Positions 1 through 4,884 of a stretch of 8,444 nt of DNA are shown piece by piece. The notes below the pieces were generated by a model that saw only the letters and a list, made by a program, of their open reading frames with translations, had not been told where the DNA came from and ran no database searches. The stretch is from Candidatus Altarchaeota archaeon (GTDB taxonomy: Archaea > Altiarchaeota > Altiarchaeia > IMC4 > QMZM01): positions 1-8,444 of the forward strand of contig JAHIKS010000046.1 in NCBI GenBank assembly GCA_018897475.1. Reading direction: 5' to 3'. Made by a program: the position numbers and the translations under genes. The number at the start of each line of letters is the position of its first letter. Position 1 is the stretch's first letter.

Positions 1-31
1 AAGATTCCTGATTCTGATTAGGGAATTTTGT

Positions 32-421
32 TTATGCACAGCAAACGCACTGCCTTGTACCTCCTGTCGAACAACTTGCTAAATCCAGTACATAACCCCC
101 TCCATCCAAAGTCGCAAATGCGCAAGTCTTTCCGAGGGAAGAACACTTTGTATCACAATCAGCGCTCAGGCCCTTGAGCTGAACACTAAATGGCCCAGCA
201 CAACCCCCACCTTCATAATAAGCAGGAAGCTGCCCACCAAGATAATTAGAATTATTCGCAAGATCCACCACGCCGTCCCCGTTAGCATCCAGGTTGGTAA
301 CCTCGCTTATCGGATGACTCTGCACGCCCCCCTGTGCAATCGTGTAATTGATGAATGTAGCAACTGCAACGATAAAGACCAAAGATATTATGTGCTTGCG
401 TGAGATGTTTATGTTAATCAT
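32..421 (-). CDS. Small secreted Cys-rich protein with EF-hand-like loop, last gene of the pilin operon
   Basis: This is a 129-residue protein with no family I can name. Residues 11-29 form a hydrophobic segment after a basic stretch (R8, K9), ending T-I-A before Q30, so it reads as a Sec signal peptide or N-terminal anchor. It lacks the KGQ-type class III cleavage site of the upstream genes. Residues 45-53 (DANGDGVVD) match the Asp/Asn spacing of a dockerin- or EF-hand-type calcium loop. The stretch NYLGGQLPAYY (59-69) resembles short repeats of surface and tail-fibre proteins. The C-terminal half holds eight Cys (C74, C89, C93, C100, C117, C125, C127, C128) and ends in CVCC, suggesting a disulfide-stabilised extracellular domain. 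It lies 39 bp after the adhesin-like gene on the same strand, so it is probably co-expressed, although an AT-rich TATA-like stretch sits between them. Only one Met is available as start. The coding call is good; the function is inferred. Confidence 0.8.
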   Translation of the reverse strand: MININISRKHIISLVFIVAVATFINYTIAQGGVQSHPISEVTNLDANGDGVVDLANNSNYLGGQLPAYYEGGGCAGPFSVQLKGLSADCDTKCSSLGKTCAFATLDGGGYVLDLASCSTGGTRQCVCCA

Positions 422-435
422 TTTATTCTGTTATT

Positions 436-460
436 CTTTATAATTTCTTCATTTAAATAT
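436..460 (-). promoter_or_regulatory. AT-rich possible promoter between adhesin-like gene and small secreted gene
   Basis: The minus strand carries ATATTTAAAT (451-460) immediately after the TAG stop of the upstream gene, and AATTATAAAG (436-445). The first would put a transcript start roughly 9 bases before the ATG at 421. No good ribosome binding site is visible before that ATG, so a short-leader transcript is possible. This is weak evidence based on composition and spacing only. Confidence 0.3.
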
Positions 461-2599
461 CTATGGATTGATTGTGCAGCATATCTTGTCGGTGTATGCG
501 TTGCAGTCTCCCAGATGCGAGTCATCGTTCGAGGCCATTGAAGCCAGGCAGGTATCGGTGCAGGAGGTCGTCACTCCGCAGCTGAGGATTCCTCCACAGG
601 CACCAGTTGTGCAGCATATCACGTTCGTGTAGGTGTTGTAGCCGTCCGGGTCCTGTGCATGGGCATCGGTCCCGCTGTATAATGAGAGGACCCGCTCATA
701 GCCCGGCGAGCATGAAGCGGGAGAGCTGACCACTTCACAGGTCGGGGCACAGGCGCTGGCCGAGCAGCAGACCTTGTTGTCATAGATTCCTGTTCCCGTG
801 CAGTTCGCCCCGTGGGCCCCCTGTGTGTTGTTGGTATACGTATCATACATCGTGAATATGCACGCCTCAGTTCCAAGGCAGGATGCCTTTGTCGAGCAGC
901 TCAGTGCCGGCACCGTTGTTGTTGATGTGGTGGATGTAGTTGTTGTTAGTAATGTGCTCGTCGTGCTACTCGTTGTTGTGGTACTCGTAGGACTCACAGT
1001 AACATTGCAGCAAATCTTGTTGTCGTAGTAGCTGAACTGAGCCGCATGGGAATCTGAGGTGCTGTATATTGAGCCGACCTCTCCGTAATTTCCTTCGGAC
1101 GGGCAGCTGCCGGAGTATATTCCGCACTGCATCTGCCCTCCGCCGCCTATTCCGAGGCAGACGTCATTGTCATAGATCCCGGTATTATAACTCTCAACGT
1201 GGGAATTCGAGGTGTCGTGCATTGAGACCACCCCTCCTTCTCCTGCATTGCAGACCCCTGTCCTCATCGTTGTCGTCAGGTCCTCTCCCGGGACCTTGCA
1301 GCAGAGGTCCCTCGAACCATAGCTACAGTTCCCGGCATGGGAATTGCTCGGTTGCCAGAGAGAGAATATGCAGGTATATTCGCCAATTCCGCCCGGACAG
1401 TAGCTGCTCACCTCCCCGTCATTGCTCGTGAAGATATCGCAGAGCAGCGCCCCTATGGGGATGATCGTTGTCGTTACAGTCGTTGTGACAGGAATTTTGG
1501 TACCGGTGCCACTCCAAATAACCAGCGTCATCCTTATGGTGGAGTTTAACCCTGACGAGAAGGTGGCCAGGGCGCTCCGTGAGACGATTTCGCTGGAATT
1601 AGCCTGCTCTGTATAGTTGCCCATGATGCAGGTGGTCGGCTCCACCAGGTGGTAATTCCCGTAGTGGCTCTCCTCCGTGTTCTGGGGAACGTAGTCCGGG
1701 CTTGATGTGAGGATGATGGCGTCGATTATGACCGGCGAGCCCGACGATCCGGTTCTGTTTATCAGCAGCGTGTCCCATCCCTTATCCAGCGTAAAGGAGC
1801 CGGTGCTCTTCTTCCACCCGAGACTTACCTGCTGGATAAAGCTCTCCGAGGATTTTGCGCCCCCGATGGACAGGTCTATGGATGCGGGTCCTCCACCCGT
1901 GGAATAGTAGCGGCTCCAGACCCAGTATATGTTCGGGACGGGGATGTCCATGTCGTAGGAGAGCCAGTCGCTCTTCTCCTGGAGCTTCATTCCGGCGTCT
2001 TCTGACATGTCCAGGCCGGCTTCCAGGCTTGTGCTGGACTCGCCGTCATAGTTCTCCGCCTCTCTCCACATATAGCTGCCGGTATAGCCGTTATGCACCC
2101 CGATGTTGAAGCCGTTGAGGCAGCTCACGCTTCCCGAGGAGAACCCATCGACCCGCAGGCTGTCAAAACAGCTCCTGTTCGAGGAACTCAGGCACGAGAT
2201 ATTCATGTAGAAGTCGTACTCCCCTTTCCTGAGAAGTTTGTTCCTTGCTGTGTCGTAGTTGTTTCCCGTCAGGTTTATCAGCTGTATCACCTTGTCGGGG
2301 TCAAGCACCCTGTCCTCGCTTTCCCCGAAAAAACCCGAGTCGACCAGGCCTATCACCTCGGCGTTCTCCGGCTCGAGGTACCAGTCCTCCGGGAAACCTT
2401 CACTCCTCACCAGCTGTTCGACAGCGTTGGAGGATGACCACTCCATGTCCCCGATGCCCTCCAGGACATCTATCCTTGAAAGCATCTCGTCCCACATGTA
2501 GACAACCATTGCAAGGACTATCATGAATATCATGGTTGCTACAATGAAGTCCGAGACGAACGCCTGCCCCTTTCTTAGCGGGAATTCAGAGTGTTTCAT
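461..2599 (-). CDS. Large adhesin-like prepilin: class III signal peptide, CBM-like domain, Cys/His repeats
   Basis: This 712-residue surface protein is probably an adhesive pilin or pilus-associated adhesin. Residues 10-12 (K-G-Q) followed by a hydrophobic stretch (about 17-35) form a class III signal peptide, expected to be cut by an EppA/FlaK-type peptidase before Q12. Residues about 177-304 begin REAENYDG and end IDAIILTSSPDYVP, with W222-type aromatics and beta-rich spacing. That resembles a CBM6/CBM35-type galactose-binding-like beta-sandwich, which usually binds carbohydrate. Thr-rich linkers follow (371-379 and about 535-563), typical of glycosylated spacers. Six degenerate Cys/His repeats cover 387-708, and the chain ends four residues later. 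The ATG overlaps the end of the upstream pilin-like gene by 14 bases, which suggests translational coupling; no strong ribosome binding site is visible. Several NxS/T sequons are present. The architecture is seen directly; sugar binding and adhesion are inferred. Confidence 0.9.
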   Translation of the reverse strand: MKHSEFPLRKGQAFVSDFIVATMIFMIVLAMVVYMWDEMLSRIDVLEGIGDMEWSSSNAVEQLVRSEGFPEDWYLEPENAEVIGLVDSGFFGESEDRVLDPDKVIQLINLTGNNYDTARNKLLRKGEYDFYMNISCLSSSNRSCFDSLRVDGFSSGSVSCLNGFNIGVHNGYTGSYMWREAENYDGESSTSLEAGLDMSEDAGMKLQEKSDWLSYDMDIPVPNIYWVWSRYYSTGGGPASIDLSIGGAKSSESFIQQVSLGWKKSTGSFTLDKGWDTLLINRTGSSGSPVIIDAIILTSSPDYVPQNTEESHYGNYHLVEPTTCIMGNYTEQANSSEIVSRSALATFSSGLNSTIRMTLVIWSGTGTKIPVTTTVTTTIIPIGALLCDIFTSNDGEVSSYCPGGIGEYTCIFSLWQPSNSHAGNCSYGSRDLCCKVPGEDLTTTMRTGVCNAGEGGVVSMHDTSNSHVESYNTGIYDNDVCLGIGGGGQMQCGIYSGSCPSEGNYGEVGSIYSTSDSHAAQFSYYDNKICCNVTVSPTSTTTTSSTTSTLLTTTTSTTSTTTVPALSCSTKASCLGTEACIFTMYDTYTNNTQGAHGANCTGTGIYDNKVCCSASACAPTCEVVSSPASCSPGYERVLSLYSGTDAHAQDPDGYNTYTNVICCTTGACGGILSCGVTTSCTDTCLASMASNDDSHLGDCNAYTDKICCTINP
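476..1441 (-). repeat. Six degenerate Cys/His protein repeats in the adhesin-like protein
   Basis: The repeats span residues 387-434, 450-481, 492-531, 568-612, 617-663 and 668-708. The shared pattern is one to four Cys, a hydrophobic strand ending in S-L/M/I-Y-like residues, a short Ser/Thr/Asp-rich turn with a conserved His (H421, H467, H518, H596, H647, H695), then 12-15 residues later a Tyr/Asp/Asn-rich run and a vicinal Cys pair (Y-D-N-K-I/V-C-C). The second unit has a single Cys (C481) in place of the pair. A Thr-rich linker separates units 3 and 4. DNA identity between units is low, so the duplication is old or under protein-level selection. I believe similar Cys/His units occur in other uncultivated archaeal surface proteins, but I cannot name the family. 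Confidence 0.8.
911..997 (-). repeat. Thr/Ser-rich low-complexity linker
   Basis: Residues about 535-563 of the adhesin-like protein are almost entirely Thr and Ser with a few Leu, Val and Pro. The coding DNA is correspondingly biased (GTTGTTGT-like runs on the plus strand). Such linkers are commonly O-glycosylated and extended in archaeal surface proteins. The low-complexity DNA could expand or contract by slippage, changing linker length. Confidence 0.85.
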
Positions 2600-3041
2600 T
2601 CTTCAGGTATATAACTTCATCAACGTTCTCAATCCTTATCCTCCTGGTTTCGTTGACGCTCATAACCGTTTTCTGGTCATCGGAGGAACATATGCTCATG
2701 GTGCAGTTAACCTGGGGAGTTGACATGGGCGAGGCCCAGGTCATATCCAGTGCATTTAATTCGAGCACCGATTCATTCACGTAGAAGCTGACGGTATAGG
2801 GCATGCCCTGTATGTCGCCCGGGAGAGTGAAATACAGGTAATAGCCGTCCCCGGCGATTGCCATCCCGTTGATTCCCTCGGCGATGGAATTCGCAGTGTC
2901 CTGCCCCTCGATGTCGAATTTCATATAGGTCGTTGAGTTGAACTTCTGGAAGATTACAAAGCCGATGATGATGAAGATCATGAGGATAAGGGACATAGTA
3001 ACGAGAAACTCCATGCTGGCCTGTGCTTTCCTTTTGTCCAT
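2586..3041 (-). CDS. Pilin-like protein with class III signal peptide (second pilin gene)
   Basis: This 151-residue protein is a likely type IV pilin-like subunit or minor pilin. Residues 5-11 (KAQASME) match the class III prepilin site, with cleavage expected before Q7 and Glu at the conserved +5 position. The hydrophobic assembly helix runs from about 12 to 31. The globular part starts with a helical stretch (about 41-63, IEGQDTANSIAEGINGMA), followed by a beta-rich region (GYYLYFTLPGDIQGMPYTVSFYV) and two Cys (C113, C118) that could pair. Five NxS/T sequons are present. The ATG lies two bases after the stop of the upstream pilin, preceded by GGTG as ribosome binding site, and the 3' end overlaps the adhesin-like gene by 14 bases. 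All three were therefore probably made from one mRNA. Class III signal proteins of this size are common in archaeal pilus clusters; the exact role is inferred. Confidence 0.92.
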   Translation of the reverse strand: MDKRKAQASMEFLVTMSLILMIFIIIGFVIFQKFNSTTYMKFDIEGQDTANSIAEGINGMAIAGDGYYLYFTLPGDIQGMPYTVSFYVNESVLELNALDMTWASPMSTPQVNCTMSICSSDDQKTVMSVNETRRIRIENVDEVIYLKNETL

Positions 3042-3043
3042 TT

Positions 3044-3487
3044 CTACACCGTGGTGATGTTTACGTCATGGGAGCCGCCGGAGGGAAGGGATTCCACGGA
3101 GAGAACATAGTAGCCCTCCCTGCAATTTCCATCAGGGCAGATGGACGATGTGTCGCTCGTCATATTGCCCTTGCTCACTTGATAAACATCGGTGTATGAA
3201 TCAGCAACGGATATCCTCAGCCTGACCGTGTAATTCCCTATCGAGACGCCCTCTATGTTGCTGGGAATTCTCACGTCTATCTGGGTCTTCGACGGATGGC
3301 CCCTGATGTAGATGAAGTCGCTGGCCTCCTTAATCTCCTGGACTGCCCTAACGGCCGAATCCACCCCGAGCTGGGTACTCGAGCTGATAATGAGAGATGT
3401 ACTCACGTAGAGAATTGCGGCAAACACGCCCAGAGCTAGAGCCAACATAATCATGTATTCCAACGACGCCTGTCCTTTTTTCCTCAT
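3044..3487 (-). CDS. Pilin-like protein with class III signal peptide (first pilin gene)
   Basis: From the chosen start this is a 147-residue type IV pilin-like protein. Residues 3-10 (KKGQASLE) form the class III signal, with cleavage before Q6 and the conserved Glu at +5. The hydrophobic helix spans about 11-35. The following segment, with EIKEASDFIYIRGHPSKTQIDVRIP (about 51-75) in short pieces, is characteristic of archaeal pilins that continue into a beta-domain. C117 and C122 may pair. The reading frame stays open upstream to an ATG at 3619, which would add 44 residues before the signal. I prefer 3487 because prepilin leaders are short and the extension is low-complexity, coded by the G/C tracts of a hairpin. 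The hairpin ends four bases before this ATG and no free ribosome binding site is visible, so the start is not certain. It heads the minus-strand operon. Confidence 0.88.
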   Translation of the reverse strand: MRKKGQASLEYMIMLALALGVFAAILYVSTSLIISSSTQLGVDSAVRAVQEIKEASDFIYIRGHPSKTQIDVRIPSNIEGVSIGNYTVRLRISVADSYTDVYQVSKGNMTSDTSSICPDGNCREGYYVLSVESLPSGGSHDVNITTV

Positions 3488-3491
3488 CTTT

Positions 3492-3525
3492 ATAAGAAGG
3501 GGGGGAAGCGTCCCCCCCTTCTTAT
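3492..3525 (-). promoter_or_regulatory. Perfect 14-bp hairpin with G7/C7 tracts next to pilin start codon
   Basis: The arms at 3492-3505 (ATAAGAAGGGGGGG) and 3512-3525 are exact reverse complements separated by a six-base loop. As RNA on the minus strand this is a very stable stem whose 3' foot lies four bases before the preferred pilin ATG, so it could hide the initiation region. A further C6 tract (G6 in mRNA) lies at 3533-3538. It is not followed by a T-run in the minus direction, so an intrinsic terminator is less likely than a leader control element. Confidence 0.75.
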
Positions 3526-3541
3526 CATCTTTCCCCCCTCT

Positions 3542-3563
3542 TGAATTCAACCGGTTGAATTCA
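3542..3563. promoter_or_regulatory. Perfect 22-bp palindrome upstream of the pilin operon
   Basis: The left half TGAATTCAACC is followed directly by its exact reverse complement, with no spacer. It sits 16 bases from the G/C hairpin, in the intergenic and leader region before the first pilin gene. Such a symmetrical site could bind a dimeric regulator; as RNA it would form a 9-bp stem with a CCGG loop. It contains two GAATTC hexamers. No regulator can be assigned from sequence. Confidence 0.65.
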
Positions 3564-3642
3564 TAAGTGGCAGAATTAATGCTATGTGGGGAACCAATCG
3601 ATTCAGGAAGAATTCTCATCTTTATTAATTATCTTGCTTATT

Positions 3643-3660
3643 GTATTAAATACCTATTTA
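3643..3660. promoter_or_regulatory. Divergent AT-rich promoter region between pilin operon and PC4-like gene
   Basis: On the minus strand TATTTAATAC (3643-3652) would place transcription near 3620, giving a leader of about 130 bases before the preferred pilin ATG, or a nearly leaderless start at the alternative ATG at 3619. On the plus strand ATTTATTA (3655-3662) would place transcription near 3685, about 20 bases before the ATG at 3706. The assignment rests on composition and the usual archaeal TATA spacing. Confidence 0.4.
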
Positions 3661-3705
3661 TTAGGGGAAAGTAAAATTATTAAAATCTGAAATTGGTGGG
3701 ATAGG

Positions 3706-3933
3706 ATGGACTATGAGACTATAGCAATAGAAACGCTGGATTACGGGAAGAATAAGTTTCTGGAAGTGTCTAAGAAGAGGGCAATGCCTGACGAGAACGT
3801 TTTTTTGAACATATCGAAGGGGTACTACACCCCCGACGGCGAGAAGAGGTATCAGAGAGGAATAGGGTTTCCCGATGATGTCGAATTCGTGTCCCAATTG
3901 GTAGAGAAGCTGCAAGCTGTATCGGGTCAGTAG
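3706..3933 (+). CDS. Small PC4-like (putative nucleic-acid-binding) protein
   Basis: This is a 75-residue soluble protein. A well-placed GGTGGG (3695-3700) precedes the ATG by five bases, which supports the start. The chain has alternating hydrophobic strands (about 16-22 and 32-40), a turn GYYTPDGEKRYQRGIGFPDD (39-58) and a C-terminal helix (about 59-71). This order and the I-S-K-G-Y-Y-x-x-D-G-E-K-R-Y-x-x-G-I pattern resemble the C-terminal domain of the PC4/p15 transcriptional coactivators (strands then helix, binding single-stranded DNA). That assignment is from memory of the pattern and is tentative. It is transcribed alone, divergent from the pilin operon and convergent with the CBS gene. 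It could regulate its divergent neighbour, but nothing in the sequence proves this. Confidence 0.82.
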   Translation: MDYETIAIETLDYGKNKFLEVSKKRAMPDENVFLNISKGYYTPDGEKRYQRGIGFPDDVEFVSQLVEKLQAVSGQ

Positions 3934-3943
3934 AATCTGTATG

Positions 3944-3956
3944 GCAGAAATTCTGC
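3944..3956 (+). terminator. Weak hairpin between convergent genes, possible terminator
   Basis: GCAGA and TCTGC flank a three-base loop just after the stop of the 75-residue gene, followed within 15 bases by T-rich DNA (GTATTTTCC, TATTTATTT). Archaeal termination relies mainly on T-rich tracts, so the T-rich part may be the active element. The stem is short and the call is weak. Confidence 0.25.
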
Positions 3957-3993
3957 ATATTGTTACAGTATTTTCCTATTTATTTAGCGAGGG

Positions 3994-4401
3994 TTAGTTT
4001 TGCTTTCCTTCAGCTTCCATCAGCTCAAGGGCGTATGCCTTGATTATGTCGCTGTTGGATACAAGCCCTACGACCTGCCCGTTGTCCAGGACCGGGAACC
4101 GCCTTATGCCCGTCTTCGCCATGAGCCTCGCAACGTTCTCAACCCTTATGTTGGAGTTTATGTTCAAAAGAGGCTCACTCATTATCTCCCGCACCTTCAC
4201 CTCGTGCGGGTTCCCTCCTGCTGCAACAACCTTGTCTATAAGGTCCTTTCTGGTTATAATCCCGTAGTCATCCAGGGTACCGCCTCTCTCAACCAGAAGG
4301 CTTGTGACTCTGCGGTCCATCATCTTCTTCATGGCCTCGGCGGCGCTCGCGTCCCGCTCAATGGTTATAACCCCCCGCGTCATTACCTCATGTACATACA
4401 T
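3994..4401 (-). CDS. Two-CBS-domain protein
   Basis: This is a 135-residue protein consisting only of a CBS pair (Bateman module), which typically binds AMP, ATP, SAM or related ligands and controls a partner. CBS1 covers about residues 4-60 (HEVMT start, ITRKDLI end) and CBS2 about 69-128 (REIMS start, LVSNSDII end). The closing motifs G-I-I-T-R-K-D and G-L-V-S-N-S-D carry the Asp that usually contacts the nucleotide ribose. An ATG 12 bases upstream (4413) is in frame, but a GGTGA ribosome binding site (4407-4411) overlaps it and lies five bases before the ATG at 4401, so the shorter form is preferred. No fused effector domain is present, so the partner is unknown. The gene is alone on its transcript, with a TATA box and three upstream direct repeats that suggest active regulation. 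Confidence 0.93.
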   Translation of the reverse strand: MYVHEVMTRGVITIERDASAAEAMKKMMDRRVTSLLVERGGTLDDYGIITRKDLIDKVVAAGGNPHEVKVREIMSEPLLNINSNIRVENVARLMAKTGIRRFPVLDNGQVVGLVSNSDIIKAYALELMEAEGKQN

Positions 4402-4445
4402 ATGTATCACCATACGTTGTTTATGTATATTATCTGGATTTCATA

Positions 4446-4457
4446 CCTTATATATCG
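4446..4457 (-). promoter_or_regulatory. TATA box of the CBS gene
   Basis: The minus strand reads CGATATATAAGG, a strong archaeal TATA element. Standard spacing puts the transcript start near 4425, giving a leader of about 24 bases that contains the GGTGA ribosome binding site. The nearest of three upstream repeats ends about a dozen bases farther out. Confidence 0.65.
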
Positions 4458-4468
4458 CCATACCTGCC

Positions 4469-4552
4469 TTTTTTTGCTAATAAACTATACTCTCACATAT
4501 TTTTTTGCTAATAAACCATATCTCTATGTATATTTTTCGTTAATAAACTATA
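4469..4552. repeat. Three direct repeats at 31-32 bp spacing upstream of the CBS promoter
   Basis: Units at 4469-4489, 4500-4520 and 4533-4552 share a T-run followed by GCTAATAAACTATA. The second unit has one change (ACCATA) and the third has CGTTAATAAACTATA. The common AATAAAC core recurs at 4479, 4510 and 4542, so the spacing is 31 then 32 bp, about three helical turns. On the minus strand the units read TATAGTTTATTAGC plus an A-run and lie just upstream of the CBS TATA box. This 190-base gap between genes otherwise holds no open reading frame I trust. Confidence 0.8.
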
Positions 4553-4592
4553 AAAGCGTGTTTATCTTTCATAATTTTACATGACAATTGGC

Positions 4593-4874
4593 CTATGCGC
4601 TCATTCCGGGCCTTCTGTCCTTATACCACAGCCTTTCGCCCCCACCCGTGTCTATGCTCCGTCCGTCGACGAGCTCCTTGAGATGCCTCTTCATGTCCTC
4701 AAGCGATTTTGAGTCCTTTGATTTCATGTACTTCTTGAATGCCTTGCATATGTCCATGAGCTCGATATCGTCGCTGTACCTGCTGCAGAATTTCTCGAAG
4801 ACTTTCTTGGCCTTCTCTACGTCCCCCAGCGAATTCAACATGTCCTTTAACACATAATGGCTTGCCAGGGTCAT
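4593..4874 (-). CDS. Helical protein of unknown function, paired with KaiC-like ATPase
   Basis: This is a 93-residue, charged, mostly helical protein that I do not recognise. Predicted helices are about 4-15, 18-32 (VEKAKKVFEKFCSRY), 36-52 (ELMDICKAFKKYMKSK) and 56-69 (LEDMKRHLKELVDG). They are followed by a Gly/Arg-rich tail (RSIDTGGGERLWYKDRRPG). There is no signal peptide or membrane segment, so it is cytoplasmic. It starts 10 bases after the stop of the KaiC-like gene on the same strand, so the two are almost certainly co-transcribed and may act together. The helix periodicity would suit a four-helix or TPR-like bundle that binds a partner. The ribosome binding site is weak (TAGAG region), consistent with coupling to the upstream gene. 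Confidence 0.8.
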   Translation of the reverse strand: MTLASHYVLKDMLNSLGDVEKAKKVFEKFCSRYSDDIELMDICKAFKKYMKSKDSKSLEDMKRHLKELVDGRSIDTGGGERLWYKDRRPGMSA

Positions 4875-4884
4875 TTTTCTCTAC

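Noticed and set aside
1..31. Possible terminator after the small secreted gene
   Set aside because: The arms AAGATTCC and GGAATTTT pair with a mismatch across a long loop; too weak to call.
798..1028. Plus-strand Val-rich open frame
   Set aside because: It is the antisense of the Thr-rich linker; GTT/GTG runs mirror ACN codons, and it has no ribosome binding site or domain.
1069..2526. Several plus-strand open frames of 64-120 codons
   Set aside because: They lie antisense to the adhesin-like gene, are rich in Arg/Ser/Pro as expected of shadow frames, and resemble no protein family.
4469..4552. CRISPR-like array
   Set aside because: Only three AT-rich units with spacers of about 11-12 bases, no repeat palindrome and no cas genes; a regulatory array fits better.
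4000..4584. Plus-strand 194-codon open frame
   Set aside because: Most of it is antisense to the CBS gene and the rest translates AT-rich repeat DNA; it has no recognisable domain.
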